Shown here: one piece after another, positions 19,563-29,868 of the stretch
How positions within the stretch are numbered: the stretch's first letter is position 1
Layout of the letters: every line of letters starts with the position of its first letter
DNA from: Angustibacter sp. Root456
GTDB taxonomy: Bacteria; Actinomycetota; Actinomycetes; Actinomycetales; Angustibacteraceae
Length of the DNA stretch: 64,000 nucleotides
NCBI RefSeq assembly: GCF_001426435.1
Contig: NZ_LMER01000016.1
Span: 159,902-223,901 of the forward strand
Direction: 5' to 3'
Position numbers and translations under genes: made by a program
The notes under the pieces: generated by a model
The model's input: the letters and a program-made list of their open reading frames with translations, nothing else
The model's database searches: none
Told to the model about the DNA's origin: nothing

Positions 19563-20741
19563 ATGAGCACCTCGACGCCCGGCTGGTCGACCGTCCCGTC
19601 CGCGGCGTCGGTCGTGCCGCCGTCCGCCGGACGCCGCACGGCCCGCTCGAGCATGGGACGCATCCTGCTCGTGACGCTCGCCGTGCTCGTGATGGCAGCC
19701 TGCCTGCTGCTGGTGCTCCTGCTCATCGGCACCGATACCGGCGTCACGGGCTTCGTGGCGGGCTTCGTGTTCGCGCTCGTGCCGGTGTGCATCGTGCTGC
19801 CCGCGCTGCTGTGGCTCGACCGGCTGGAGGCCGAACCCACCGGCCAGCTGCTCTTCGCCTTCGGGTGGGGAGCCGTCGTGGCGACGTTCATCGCCCTGAT
19901 CATCAACTCGTACTCCCTCGCCGCGCTGACGCGCTACGGCGGCGACATCTCGACGGCCGCGGTGTTCGTCGCGCCGTGGGTCGAGGAGATCAGCAAGGGC
20001 CTGGCCGTCCTCATCATCCTGCTGTGGCGCCGACGGGAGTTCGACGGCATCGTCGACGGCATCGTGTACGCCGGGCTGGCCGGCCTGGGCTTCGCCTTCA
20101 CCGAGAACGTGCTGTACCTCGGGCGCTCGCTGCAGGAGAACGGCACGGCCGGGCTCGCCGTCACGTTCGTGCTGCGCGGTGTGTTCGCGCCGTTCGCGCA
20201 CCCGATGTTCACCATGGCCACGGGGATCGGGCTGGGCATCGCCTCGCGCACCCGGCGGGCTTGGGTGCGGCTCGTGGCGCCGGTGGTGGGCCTGCTGGTC
20301 GCCGTCGCGCTGCACAGCCTGTGGAACCTCAGCGCGGTGGCCGGCCTGCGCGGATTCATCGGCGTCTACGTGGTGGTGCAGATCCCGATCTTCGCGGCCG
20401 CCGTGGGCTTCGCGCTCTGGGCGCGACGCCGCGAGGCACGGCTGATCCGCCAGCACCTGCAGGTGTACGTGGCGAGCGGCTGGTTCACTCCCGGGGAGGT
20501 CGAGATGCTCGGCTCGCTGTCGGAGCGTCGGCGCGCACGCACCTGGGCGTTCACGGTGGGGGGCAGCCGGGGGCGCGCGTCGATGCGGGCGTTCCAGGCC
20601 GCGGCCACCGAGCTCGCCTTCGCCCGCGACCGGGCCACGCGCGCGGCGCTCAGCCAGGAGGCGCAGCAGATCGAGCGCAGCCTGCTCGCGCAGGTCACCG
20701 CGCACCGGTACGGCTTCGTCGGCGCGGCCGGCGTCGCGTAG
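19563..20741 (+). CDS. PrsW-family intramembrane protease
   Basis: A 392-residue multi-pass membrane protein of the PrsW glutamic-type protease family, whose founder cuts anti-sigma factor RsiW. The family motifs are visible: VEEISKG (EExxK), FAFTENVLYL (FxxxE), and conserved His in FAHPMF and LHSLWN. About eight hydrophobic helices occupy residues 30-290, followed by a charged helical C-terminal domain of about 100 residues. Actinobacterial homologues are mostly uncharacterised. The ATG lies in a GC-rich leader with no obvious ribosome site. A link to the SigK/RskA-like pair 10 kb away is possible but untested. Confidence 0.87.
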   Translation: MSTSTPGWSTVPSAASVVPPSAGRRTARSSMGRILLVTLAVLVMAACLLLVLLLIGTDTGVTGFVAGFVFALVPVCIVLPALLWLDRLEAEPTGQLLFAFGWGAVVATFIALIINSYSLAALTRYGGDISTAAVFVAPWVEEISKGLAVLIILLWRRREFDGIVDGIVYAGLAGLGFAFTENVLYLGRSLQENGTAGLAVTFVLRGVFAPFAHPMFTMATGIGLGIASRTRRAWVRLVAPVVGLLVAVALHSLWNLSAVAGLRGFIGVYVVVQIPIFAAAVGFALWARRREARLIRQHLQVYVASGWFTPGEVEMLGSLSERRRARTWAFTVGGSRGRASMRAFQAAATELAFARDRATRAALSQEAQQIERSLLAQVTAHRYGFVGAAGVA

Positions 20742-20755
20742 GCGATCGGGCAGGC

Positions 20756-21373
20756 TCAGGCGCCGAGGTAGCGTCCTGGCCGGTGGTTCATGGCCAGCAC
20801 GAGATTGAGCACCACTGCGCCGAGCGCGGACGACAGCACCGTGCCGGCCGGGGTCACGAGGGCGGACGCCGCCACGACGCAGCCGTCGAGCGCGAGCTGC
20901 ACGTAGCCGGCGCGCCAGCCGCGGCGTTCCTGCGCGAGCAGGGCCACGACGTTGAACCCGCCCAGGCTCGAGCCGTGGCGGAACAGGATGAGGATCGCCA
21001 GGCCGAGCGCGAGGTTGCCGGCGACCACGCCGTACAGCGGTGCGACGCGGGTGACTGCGAGCAGCTGCGGGTGCAGCTGAGACAGCGCCGACACCAAGGC
21101 GACGGCGACCACCGAGCGCCCGGTGAACGCCCAGCCCTTGCGCCGCGCCGCGAGCAGCATGAACGGCACGGTGACGCCCACGAAGACGGCGCCGAAGGGC
21201 ATCGGCAGCACGCGCGCGAGGGCGAGGCTCGCACCGGCGGTGCCACCGGTGACGGCGCCGCTGGCGCGCAGCAGCGCCAGCCCGAGAGACGCCAGGAGCA
21301 CCCCGGTGAGCAGGCCGGCGACGTCGTCCACGCGCGAGTGCGGCGGGGCGGCGCTCACCGGCTGGCTGACCAC
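20756..21373 (-). CDS. YitT-like (DUF161) membrane protein
   Basis: A protein of about 205 residues with five or six hydrophobic helices. It resembles the YitT/DUF161 family: VDDVAGLLTGVLLASLGLAL, then SGAVTGGTAGASLALARVLP, and LFRHGSSLGGFNVVALLAQE, the place where the family has its Gly-rich conserved loop. The soluble C-terminal DUF2179 part of longer relatives is absent. GTG at 21371-21373 is taken as the start; GTG at 21356-21358 is also possible, and the longer open frame upstream runs into tRNA-Arg. Function unknown. It is convergent with the PrsW gene, 14 bases apart. Confidence 0.68.
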   Translation of the reverse strand: MVSQPVSAAPPHSRVDDVAGLLTGVLLASLGLALLRASGAVTGGTAGASLALARVLPMPFGAVFVGVTVPFMLLAARRKGWAFTGRSVVAVALVSALSQLHPQLLAVTRVAPLYGVVAGNLALGLAILILFRHGSSLGGFNVVALLAQERRGWRAGYVQLALDGCVVAASALVTPAGTVLSSALGAVVLNLVLAMNHRPGRYLGA

Positions 21374-21478
21374 CTCGTCATGGTGCGACCGACTCGGCAG
21401 ACTGAGCAACTGTCGGTAATCTGGCTGAGCACTCTGCACGCAACAAGCCGGTGCCGGACTCAAAATGCTCAGTGCGGG

Positions 21479-21551
21479 CGCGCCCGGCAGGACTCGAACC
21501 TGCAACCGGCGGATTAGAAGGCCGCTGCTCTATCCGTTGAGCTACGGGCGC
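21479..21551 (-). tRNA. tRNA-Arg (anticodon TCT)
   Basis: Minus strand, 73 nt. The acceptor stem GCGCCCG pairs with CGGGCGC, with discriminator G and CC after it. The anticodon arm GCGGC-CTTCTAA-TCCGC presents TCT, which reads AGA, a rare codon in this high-GC genome. D-arm GCTCAACGGATAGAGC and T-arm GGTTCGAGTCC are standard. Confidence 0.95.
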
Positions 21552-21614
21552 CTGGGCAGGCGGCGGAAGCGCTCCTGACCGTGCCCGATCCTACGGCGTG
21601 CCCACCCCCTTGAT

Positions 21615-21700
21615 GTTGATCACGTTAAGCAGGGTTGCGGTCGGTTCCCGAGGGTTGCAACCCTCGGCAAGCGGAGTGTCGCCCACATAACGTGATCAAC
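21615..21700. repeat. Nested palindromic element between tRNA-Arg and the next gene
   Basis: A perfect 13-bp inverted repeat (GTTGATCACGTTA at 21615-21627, complement at 21688-21700) encloses a perfect 20-nt palindrome (CCGAGGGTTGCAACCCTCGG at 21648-21667). The whole can fold as a long branched hairpin. The rest of the 349-bp gap 21552-21900 holds the tandem repeat listed next and a leader with AAGGAG before the gene at 21901. No coding frame is convincing in the gap. Confidence 0.85.
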
Positions 21701-21751
21701 GGGAGGTGGGGCGGCGGGGGAGGTGGGACGGCGGGGGAGGTGGGACGGCGG
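21701..21751 (+). repeat. 17-bp G-rich tandem repeat, three units
   Basis: Units at 21701, 21718 and 21735 read GGGAGGTGGGACGGCGG (the first has G for A). Repeated GGG and GG runs give quadruplex-forming potential on the plus strand. It directly abuts the palindromic element at 21615-21700. Confidence 0.88.
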
Positions 21752-21900
21752 TGTGGGGCCGGCGCAGCGGGAGGGCTCAAGTTCTGGGGTCCGACCGTCG
21801 ATGTCCGGATTGCGTCTGTGTGCGGCCTCCAGCAGCGGGGGTCGGCGGCCTCGGGGGCCGGACCGATCATCACCTCGCGATCCCCAAGGAGCCCCGTTCC

Positions 21901-22443
21901 ATGTTCTCCCTGCGCCACGGCGCCGCTGCCCTCGTCACCACCGCTCTCGTCGCCGCCCCGGTGGCCCTCACCGCAGTCCCGGCGCAGGCGGCTCACCGGA
22001 AGCCGTGCACCATCACCGCGGCCCAGCGCGCCGCCACGATCGACCAGGTGCACGCCCTGCAGCGCCAGCTCGCCGGCCACCACCTCACAGCGTCCGAGCG
22101 CATTGCGCTGCACGCCGCCACGGCCGAGCTGCGCAAGGCCCTGCGTGATGGCCACCTGACGGCGGCCGAGCGCAAGGCCAAGCGCGCCGAGTACGTCGCG
22201 CTCGTGAAGAAGCTGCACGCTGCGGCGACACCGGAGGAGCGCACCGCGATCCGCAGCGAGCTGGCGGCCCTGCGCGCCGAGTTCGTCGCCGGCCGCCTCA
22301 CCCGCGCCGAGCGCCGGGCGCTGCTCGACGAGATCGCCGACGTGCGCCGCGCGTTCACCCAGCGCCCCACCAAGGCCCAGCGTGCCGCGATCCGGGCCGA
22401 GGTCCGCAGCCTCGCGGCCACGCTGCGCTGCACCACTATCTGA
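21901..22443 (+). CDS. Secreted helical protein of unknown function
   Basis: A 180-residue protein with a clear signal peptide: MFSLRHGAAALVTTALVAAP, then hydrophobic residues to a probable cleavage after VPAQA near residue 31. The mature part is highly charged and almost wholly helical, with repeated segments of the type LTAAER-x-AL (HLTASERIALHAATAELRKA, HLTAAERKAKRAEYVALVKK, RLTRAERRALLDEIADVRRA). These look like three helical-hairpin repeats. Two Cys residues (near 37 and 177) could form a disulphide. An AAGGAG ribosome site lies upstream. It ends at a long hairpin. No family recognised. Confidence 0.72.
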   Translation: MFSLRHGAAALVTTALVAAPVALTAVPAQAAHRKPCTITAAQRAATIDQVHALQRQLAGHHLTASERIALHAATAELRKALRDGHLTAAERKAKRAEYVALVKKLHAAATPEERTAIRSELAALRAEFVAGRLTRAERRALLDEIADVRRAFTQRPTKAQRAAIRAEVRSLAATLRCTTI

Positions 22444-22521
22444 GCGGTCCACCAGGTCGGTCGCGCACGTCTGGGCACGCTGCGTGCTCGGACGTGCGCG
22501 CGCCGAGTTGGTGGACCACGC
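22444..22521. terminator. Long imperfect hairpin after the secreted-protein gene
   Basis: The region 22444-22471 pairs with 22491-22521 (GTCCACC with GGTGGAC; GCGCACGTC with GACGTGCGC), broken by small mismatches. The loop contains its own GCACGCTGCGTGC hairpin. It starts right at the stop codon of the 21901 gene and probably ends its transcript. There is no T-tract. Confidence 0.65.
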
Positions 22522-22545
22522 GCTGAGGCGGCAGGCTAGGGCACC

Positions 22546-24261
22546 GTGAAGCCCCAGATGCAGCCCGACGCGCTGCTGTCAGCCGTCGAGGGGCTGCGTG
22601 CGGGGCTGCGCGACCTCACCTTCCCGCTGGACGTCGAGACCGCCGATCGCGCGCGAGCCGAGCGCCGCGCGCTGGTCGACCAGCTCGACGACTACGTGCT
22701 GCCCCGGCTGCGCTCGCTCGACGCGCCGCTGCTCGCGGTCGTCGGCGGCTCCACGGGTGCGGGCAAGTCGACGCTGGTGAACTCGGTGCTCGGCGCGCAC
22801 GTCACTCGCAGCGGAGTGCTGCGACCCACCACGCGCTCGCCCGTGCTGGTGCACCACCCGGACGACGCGGCGGCGTTCGAGGGCGACCGCGTGCTCGCCT
22901 CGCTCGTGCGCGTCACCGGCGACGAGCCAGAGCCAGACCGCGGCGACGACCGGCGCATCACCGCCGTCCGGCTCGCTGCGAGCGACGCGCTGCCCGCCGG
23001 TCTGGCGCTGCTCGACGCCCCCGACATCGACTCGGTCGTCACCGCCAACCGCGAGCTCGCCGCGCAGCTGCTGGCCGCCGCCGACCTCTGGCTGTTCGTC
23101 ACCACGGCGGCCCGCTACGCCGACGCCGTGCCGTGGGACCTGCTGCTCGGCGCGTCCGAGCGCGGCGCGTCGGTGGCCGTGGTGCTCGACCGCGTGCCGC
23201 CGGAGGCCATGCAGGAGGTGCGCACTCACCTCGCGCAGATGCTGCGTGAGCGGGGCCTGACGACGACACCGCTGTTCACCATCCCCGAGACCACCACGGA
23301 CGACGGCCTGCTGGCTCCTGAGGTGGTGCGCCCGGTGCGGTCGTGGCTCGTGGCGCTGGCGCGCGACTCCCAGGCGCGTCAGGTGGTGGTGCGGCGCACC
23401 CTCACCGGTGCGCTGGGCGCGCTGGACGCCCGGCTGGCGACGCTGGTCGAGGCGGCGCAGAGCCAGGACGACGCACGCGCGGCCCTCGAACGCGAGGTCG
23501 AGGAGACCTACGCCCACGCCTACCGCAAGATCGAGCAGGGCCTGTCGGACGGCTCGCTGCTGCGCGGGGAGGTGCTCGCGCGCTGGCAGGAGTTCGTCGG
23601 CACCGGCGAGCTGTTCCGCACCCTGGAGGCCGCGGTCGGCCGGCTACGCGACCGCGTCGTGTCGGCGCTGCGCGGTCGCCCCGCGCCGGCGGACGAGATC
23701 GGCGAGGCGCTGCAGACCGGCGTCCAGAGCCTGCTCGTGGCCCAGGCCCAGCTCGCGGCGCGCGACGCGTGGCAGCGGTGGCGCTCGCTCGACGGCGGTC
23801 GCCCGCTCGCCGAAGAGCACCGCGACCTCGCCGAGCCCGCACCCGGCCTCGACGAGCGCGCGGCGCGCACCGTGCGCGACTGGCAGCGCTACGTCCTGGA
23901 GCTCGTCACGCACGAGGGCGCCGACCGGCGCACCACCGCACGGTCCCTGTCGTTCGGCGTCAACTCCGTGGGCGTGCTGCTCATGCTCGTCGTCTTCAGC
24001 CAGAGCCTCGGGCTCTCCGGCGCCGAGGTGGGCATCGCGGGCGGCACCGCCGTGGTCGCGCAGCGGTTGCTCGAGGCGGTGTTCGGCGACCAGGCGGTGC
24101 GCTCGCTCGCCGCCAAGGCGGAGGCCGAGCTGCTGCAGCGGGCCCGCGCGCTGCTCGACACCGACCGTCAGCGCTTCACCGAGGCCCTCGACGCGCTCGA
24201 GCCGGGCCTCGACGTCGCGCGACTGCGCGAGCTGCAGCACGACCTGGAGGCCGCGCAGTGA
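22546..24261 (+). CDS. Dynamin-like GTPase, first of a pair (DynA-like)
   Basis: A 571-residue P-loop GTPase. The G1 motif is VGGSTGAGKSTLVNSVLG near residues 66-83, RPTTRSPVLV is in switch position, and LLDAPDIDSVV is G3-like. A long charged helical middle resembles a dynamin stalk. Near residue 470 a hydrophobic segment (FGVNSVGVLLMLVVFSQSLG) may touch the membrane. Streptomyces encodes adjacent dynamin-like GTPases DynA and DynB, which support the cytokinetic ring during sporulation septation; size and pairing match that arrangement. The GTG start overlaps nothing and the stop overlaps the next start (GTGA). Confidence 0.75.
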   Translation: MKPQMQPDALLSAVEGLRAGLRDLTFPLDVETADRARAERRALVDQLDDYVLPRLRSLDAPLLAVVGGSTGAGKSTLVNSVLGAHVTRSGVLRPTTRSPVLVHHPDDAAAFEGDRVLASLVRVTGDEPEPDRGDDRRITAVRLAASDALPAGLALLDAPDIDSVVTANRELAAQLLAAADLWLFVTTAARYADAVPWDLLLGASERGASVAVVLDRVPPEAMQEVRTHLAQMLRERGLTTTPLFTIPETTTDDGLLAPEVVRPVRSWLVALARDSQARQVVVRRTLTGALGALDARLATLVEAAQSQDDARAALEREVEETYAHAYRKIEQGLSDGSLLRGEVLARWQEFVGTGELFRTLEAAVGRLRDRVVSALRGRPAPADEIGEALQTGVQSLLVAQAQLAARDAWQRWRSLDGGRPLAEEHRDLAEPAPGLDERAARTVRDWQRYVLELVTHEGADRRTTARSLSFGVNSVGVLLMLVVFSQSLGLSGAEVGIAGGTAVVAQRLLEAVFGDQAVRSLAAKAEAELLQRARALLDTDRQRFTEALDALEPGLDVARLRELQHDLEAAQ

Positions 24262-25910
24262 TCCGACGGACTCGGGGCGATGGCGCTGGTGTCGACGTCG
24301 CGGCGCAGGCCGGCGCGCTCACGCAGGCCCTCGACGCCGGAGGCCATCGCCTGGACGTCGCCGCGGCCCGCCGCGCGCGCACGCTCGTCGGCAAGGTCGA
24401 CGAGCGGGTGCGCCTCAGCGCAGACCACACCGTCGTGGCGCTCGCGGGTGCCACGGGCAGCGGCAAGTCGAGCCTGTTCAACGCCCTGACCCGGCTCGAC
24501 ATCGCGACGGTCGGCGCGCGGCGTCCGACGACGTCGGTGGCTTCGGCGTGCGTCTGGGGCGCCGAGGGGGCCGACGCCCTGCTCGAGTGGCTGGGCGTGC
24601 CGCGCCAGCACCGCGTGAGCCGGGAGAGCGCGCTGGACGCCGGCGACGACGACCTGCACGGGCTCGTGCTGCTCGACCTTCCTGACCACGACTCCACCGA
24701 GGTCGCGCACCGACTGGAGGTCGACCGGCTGGTCGAGCTCGTCGACGTGCTGGTCTGGGTCACCGACCCGCAGAAGTACGCCGACGCCGCCATGCACCGC
24801 CGCTACCTCGCGCGGCTGGCCGGGCACGACGCGGTGGTCGTGGTGGTGCTGAACCACGCCGACCGGCTCGCGCCCAAGGAGCTCATCGCCTGCCTGCGCG
24901 ACCTCGAGCGCCTGCTGGTGGCCGACGGCCTCACCGGCGTCGAGGTGGTGGCGACGTCGGCCGCCACCGGTGTCGGGGTCGTGGGCCTGCGCCAGCTGCT
25001 GGCCGGTGCGGTCGGACGGCGCACCGCGTGGCGCGAGCGGCTGGCCGCCGACCTGCACGCCGCGGCGCGCGAGCTGCGGCACGACGTGAGCGATAGCGAG
25101 GCCGACCCGTCACGGCTGGCCGAGCAGACCGGGCTGGTCGACGCACTCGCCGACGCGGCCGGCGTCGAGACCGTGGTGCGCGCCGTCGAACGCGACCACG
25201 TGCGCCGGGCCACCGCTGCGGCGGGGTGGCCGGTGACCCGCTGGGCCGGGCGCCTGACGCCGGACCCGTTGCGGCGCCTGCGGCTGGGACGCTCTGGCAG
25301 CGGCCACGAGGACGACGGCGTCGACCTCGCCGGCGCTCTGCAGCGCTCGTCGCTGCCCGCGCCGACACCGGCGCAGCGCTCGCGCGTCGAGATCGCGACG
25401 CGCCGGGTCGCCGACGCGGCCGCCGACGGCCTGCCCGACCGCTGGGCCGACGCCGTGCGCGCGGCCGCGCAGCCGGCCCCCGACGACCTCGCCGACGCGC
25501 TCGACCAGGCCGTGGTGCAGGTCGACCTCACGGCCCGGCGTCCGCTGTGGTGGCGGGTGGTCGGGGCGCTCCAGGTGCTGCTCGCGGTGGCCGCGGTGGT
25601 GGGGCTGGTGTGGCTGGTGGCGCTTGCCGTGATGGGCTGGCTGCGCCTGCCCGAGCCGTCGACGCCGTCGCTCGGGCCGCTGCCGTGGCCGACGCTGCTG
25701 CTCGTGGGTGGGCTGCTGCTCGGCTTCGTCATCGGCGTGGTGGTGCGCGCTGTCGCGCGCTCGTCGGGGCGGCGCCGCGCCGCCCAGGTGCGGCGCGGGT
25801 TGCGCGATGCCGTTGCGGCAGTGGGGCGCCAGCAGGTGCTCGGGCCGGTGGAGCAGGTGCTGGCCGACCACCGCGCCACCCGCGAGGCGCTCGCCCGCGT
25901 GACGCCCTGA
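24258..25910 (+). CDS. Membrane-bound GTPase, second of the pair (DynB-like)
   Basis: A 550-residue P-loop GTPase starting at GTG inside the stop of the previous gene, so translation is coupled. G1 is ALAGATGSGKSSLFNALTRL (from about residue 61), G3-like DLPDHDSTEVAHR, and G4-like VVVLNHADRL. A helical region follows. Two membrane helices occur at about 430-455 (LLAVAAVVGLVWLVALAVMG) and 473-495 (LLLVGGLLLGFVIGVVVRAV), then a basic tail. Together with the upstream GTPase it fits the DynA/DynB type, with this partner as the membrane anchor. YfjP-like GTPase is the generic alternative. Confidence 0.75.
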   Translation: MIRRTRGDGAGVDVAAQAGALTQALDAGGHRLDVAAARRARTLVGKVDERVRLSADHTVVALAGATGSGKSSLFNALTRLDIATVGARRPTTSVASACVWGAEGADALLEWLGVPRQHRVSRESALDAGDDDLHGLVLLDLPDHDSTEVAHRLEVDRLVELVDVLVWVTDPQKYADAAMHRRYLARLAGHDAVVVVVLNHADRLAPKELIACLRDLERLLVADGLTGVEVVATSAATGVGVVGLRQLLAGAVGRRTAWRERLAADLHAAARELRHDVSDSEADPSRLAEQTGLVDALADAAGVETVVRAVERDHVRRATAAAGWPVTRWAGRLTPDPLRRLRLGRSGSGHEDDGVDLAGALQRSSLPAPTPAQRSRVEIATRRVADAAADGLPDRWADAVRAAAQPAPDDLADALDQAVVQVDLTARRPLWWRVVGALQVLLAVAAVVGLVWLVALAVMGWLRLPEPSTPSLGPLPWPTLLLVGGLLLGFVIGVVVRAVARSSGRRRAAQVRRGLRDAVAAVGRQQVLGPVEQVLADHRATREALARVTP

Positions 25911-25979
25911 CCCGGCGTCCGGGGCGCTGGCGGCCGTCACGGTCGGGGGCACACCCCGCAGGCAGATAGCCTTGAGCCC

Positions 25980-27656
<1,677 letters not shown>

Positions 27657-27663
27657 CGCGACG

Positions 27664-29010
27664 GTGGTCGGCCTCTGGCTGCGGCTGCGTGACTCCTTCT
27701 GGGTCGTGCCGGCGCTGCTGTGCGTCGGCGCGGTGGTGCTCGCCGAGGTCGTCCTCGGCCTCGATCGTCACGTCGATCTCGGTGACACGTTCGTCGCTTC
27801 GGTGCTGAACGAGGCCGGTGCGAGCGGCAGCCGCGACCTGCTCGGCGCGGTCGCGGCGTCGATGCTCAGCGTGGCGGGCACGATGTTCTCGATCACCATG
27901 GCGGTGCTCGCGCTGACGTCGTCGAGCTACGGGCCACGGCTGGTGCGCAACTTCATGGGCGATCGCGGCAACCAGGTGGTGCTCGGCACCTTCCTCGCGA
28001 CCTTCCTGTACGCGCTCATCGTGCTGCGCACCGTGCGGTCGAGCGGCGACTCGGGCGATCGCACGGCCTTCGTGCCGCACCTGGCGGTGACCGTCGCCGT
28101 CGTCCTGGCCGTGGTGTGCGTCGCCGTCCTCGTGTACTTCATCCACCACATCAGCGACTCGATCCAGGTGGCGACGCTCTCGGGGCGGGTGCGGCAGGAG
28201 CTGCGCGAGACGGTCGAGCGGATGTACCCGGCCCAGACCGGTCGTGACGTCGCGGCGGTGGCGGACGGCGAGAGTGCGGACCGGGCCGCAGACCTGCCGG
28301 GCGACCTGTCGGCGACCACGCCCGTCGAGGCCGGGGACGCGGGCTACGTCGCGGCCGTCGACCTCGCGCACCTGCTGCGGCTCGGGCAGGACCACGACCG
28401 GGTCGTCGTGCTGACCGTGCGCCCGGGCGACCACGTGCTCGCGGATGACACCGTGGCGCGGATCTGGCCGGCGTGCGACGAGGCCCGCTCGGACGAGCTG
28501 GCGTCAGCGGTGCAGCGGGCGGTGACCGTGGGCCGCAACCGCACGCCGTACCAGGACGTCGCCTTCGCGGTGCAGCAGCTCGTGGAGCTGGCGGTCAGGG
28601 CGCTGTCGCCAGGCACCAACGACCCGTTCACCGCGCAGAACGCCCTGGACGACCTCACCGTCGGCTTGGCTCTCATGGCAGCGCGCCCGACGCCGTCCGC
28701 TCGGCGCTACGACGACCAGGGTCGGCTGCGCGTCGTGGCCGAGCCGGTGACGCTCGCCGAGCTCGTCGACCAGGTGATGGACGCCATGCGGACGTACGCG
28801 CTCGGCGCACCTGGGGTGCTGTTGCGCACGCTCGACCTCGCCCAGGCGGTCGGCGTGCGGGCCGAGTCGTCCGACGTCCGCGAGCGTCTGCGCACGCAGG
28901 TACGGCTGCTGGCTGACACCTTCGCCCGCGAGGCGGTCGCCTCGCGCGACGTCCAGCTCGTCACCGAGCGCGCCGAGCAGGTGCTCGCCGCGGTGCCTGC
29001 TCGACCGTGA
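27664..29010 (+). CDS. DUF2254 membrane protein
   Basis: A 448-residue protein with four membrane helices in the first 165 residues (SFWVVPALLCVGAVVLAEVV, then AVAASMLSVAGTMFSITMAV, VLGTFLATFLYALIVLRTV, AVVLAVVCVAVLVYFIHHIS). A long soluble part contains SYGPRLVRNFMGDRGNQVVL near the membrane and ALSPGTNDPFTAQNALDDLT near residue 318, both hallmarks of DUF2254. The family has no proven function. It begins seven bases after the ettA stop with GTG and is probably cotranscribed. A hairpin follows the stop. Confidence 0.9.
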   Translation: MVGLWLRLRDSFWVVPALLCVGAVVLAEVVLGLDRHVDLGDTFVASVLNEAGASGSRDLLGAVAASMLSVAGTMFSITMAVLALTSSSYGPRLVRNFMGDRGNQVVLGTFLATFLYALIVLRTVRSSGDSGDRTAFVPHLAVTVAVVLAVVCVAVLVYFIHHISDSIQVATLSGRVRQELRETVERMYPAQTGRDVAAVADGESADRAADLPGDLSATTPVEAGDAGYVAAVDLAHLLRLGQDHDRVVVLTVRPGDHVLADDTVARIWPACDEARSDELASAVQRAVTVGRNRTPYQDVAFAVQQLVELAVRALSPGTNDPFTAQNALDDLTVGLALMAARPTPSARRYDDQGRLRVVAEPVTLAELVDQVMDAMRTYALGAPGVLLRTLDLAQAVGVRAESSDVRERLRTQVRLLADTFAREAVASRDVQLVTERAEQVLAAVPARP

Positions 29011-29018
29011 GCGCCGCG

Positions 29019-29057
29019 GGGGCACCCCGCCGCCAACCTATGGCAGCAGGGTGCCCC
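29019..29057. terminator. Stem-loop between DUF2254 and FAS1 genes
   Basis: GGGGCACCC at 29019-29027 pairs perfectly with GGGTGCCCC at 29049-29057 around a 21-base loop. It lies between two convergent genes and can end transcription in both directions. Confidence 0.7.
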
Positions 29058-29060
29058 AGC

Positions 29061-29092
29061 GGCCGCCGTCCGGCCGCCGTCCGGCCGCCGTC
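29061..29092. repeat. 11-bp tandem repeat (GGCCGCCGTCC), three units
   Basis: Units at 29061, 29072 and 29083 (the last one base short) run into the stop codon of the FAS1 gene at 29091-29093. The repeat is short and probably a slippage product. Confidence 0.75.
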
Positions 29093-29771
29093 AGAGGTCG
29101 GCCGGCCGCAGGACGAACGAGATGCCGTGCGCGATCTGGACGTTCCCCGCGTTCAGGTCGAGCTTGCTGGGCACCAGGAACGGGTTGATGTCGTTGCGGT
29201 CGTTGTCGACGAGCCGCACGATCGGGAACCACCGGCTGAGGACGTCGACCCTGAAGGTCGCGCCTGGCAGCGCCGTCTGCAGCTCCGCACCGTCCGAACG
29301 AAGCGCCTGGCGCGAGGTGATCGTCGCGCCCGGCACGACGTGGTAGAGCAGCACCTGCTCGACGGTGTCGATACCGAGGCCCGCGACCGCGGTGAAGACC
29401 TGGCTCTCCGAGCGGTACCAGCGGTGGGTCACGTCCGCGGCCAGCACCTGGAACGCCCGGTCGTTGGGCAGGAACGCCGTGAGCGGCACCGAGCCGTCGG
29501 CCAGCACGCTCACCGGGCTGCTCGGCTTGGCCTTCAGGACGGCCGCGACCGCAGCGTCCACGATGTCGAAGTCGTACCAGTTGCGGTCGAACGCGTGGCC
29601 GTCGGCGGCGAGCACCGTGGCCAGGCTGCGCGTGCCGGTCGGCGTGGCGGCGCTGGCGGCTGGGGCGGCGGCGATCGCCGAGGTCGCGGCGACGGCCCCG
29701 GTCACGAGCGCGATCACGGTGCGGCGCAAGCCGCGACGACCGCGCCGGCCGGCGGTGGTGGTGCTGGTCAT
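29091..29771 (-). CDS. Secreted fasciclin (FAS1) domain protein
   Basis: A 226-residue secreted protein. The signal peptide runs from basic RRGRRGLRR through a hydrophobic core to a likely cleavage at ASA-A near residue 42. One FAS1 domain follows: LADGSVPLTAFLPNDRAFQV, VEQVLLYHVVPGATITSRQA (the YHVVPG motif), and a final HGISFVLRP strand (usual FAS1 ending: I-x-V-I-D-x-VL). The ATG at 29771 follows AGGAGGAACC, a strong ribosome site. It is divergent from a SigK-like sigma gene; in M. tuberculosis SigK controls the FAS1 antigens MPT70 and MPT83, so this is the likely target. Confidence 0.9.
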   Translation of the reverse strand: MTSTTTAGRRGRRGLRRTVIALVTGAVAATSAIAAAPAASAATPTGTRSLATVLAADGHAFDRNWYDFDIVDAAVAAVLKAKPSSPVSVLADGSVPLTAFLPNDRAFQVLAADVTHRWYRSESQVFTAVAGLGIDTVEQVLLYHVVPGATITSRQALRSDGAELQTALPGATFRVDVLSRWFPIVRLVDNDRNDINPFLVPSKLDLNAGNVQIAHGISFVLRPADL

Positions 29772-29817
29772 GGTTCCTCCTGGTGCAGGGTCAGCAGGGG
29801 TGAGCAGGACGCCCCAC

Positions 29818-29846
29818 ACTTCGCCGTCTCGCCCGGCGACGGTTGC
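29818..29846 (-). promoter_or_regulatory. Predicted SigK-type promoter for the FAS1 gene
   Basis: On the minus strand GCAACCGT (29846 downward) is followed after a total gap of 17 bases from GCAACC by CGAAGTGTG. This matches the promoter facing the sigma gene in both elements and in spacing. The start of transcription would fall near 29810, about 40 bases before the ATG. Confidence 0.65.
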
Positions 29847-29868
29847 ACTGAATCGGTTCCCACGTCGG

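Noticed and set aside
21701-21751. 17-bp G-rich repeat considered as a CRISPR or origin iteron array
   Set aside because: Three abutting units only, no spacers, no cas or replication gene nearby.
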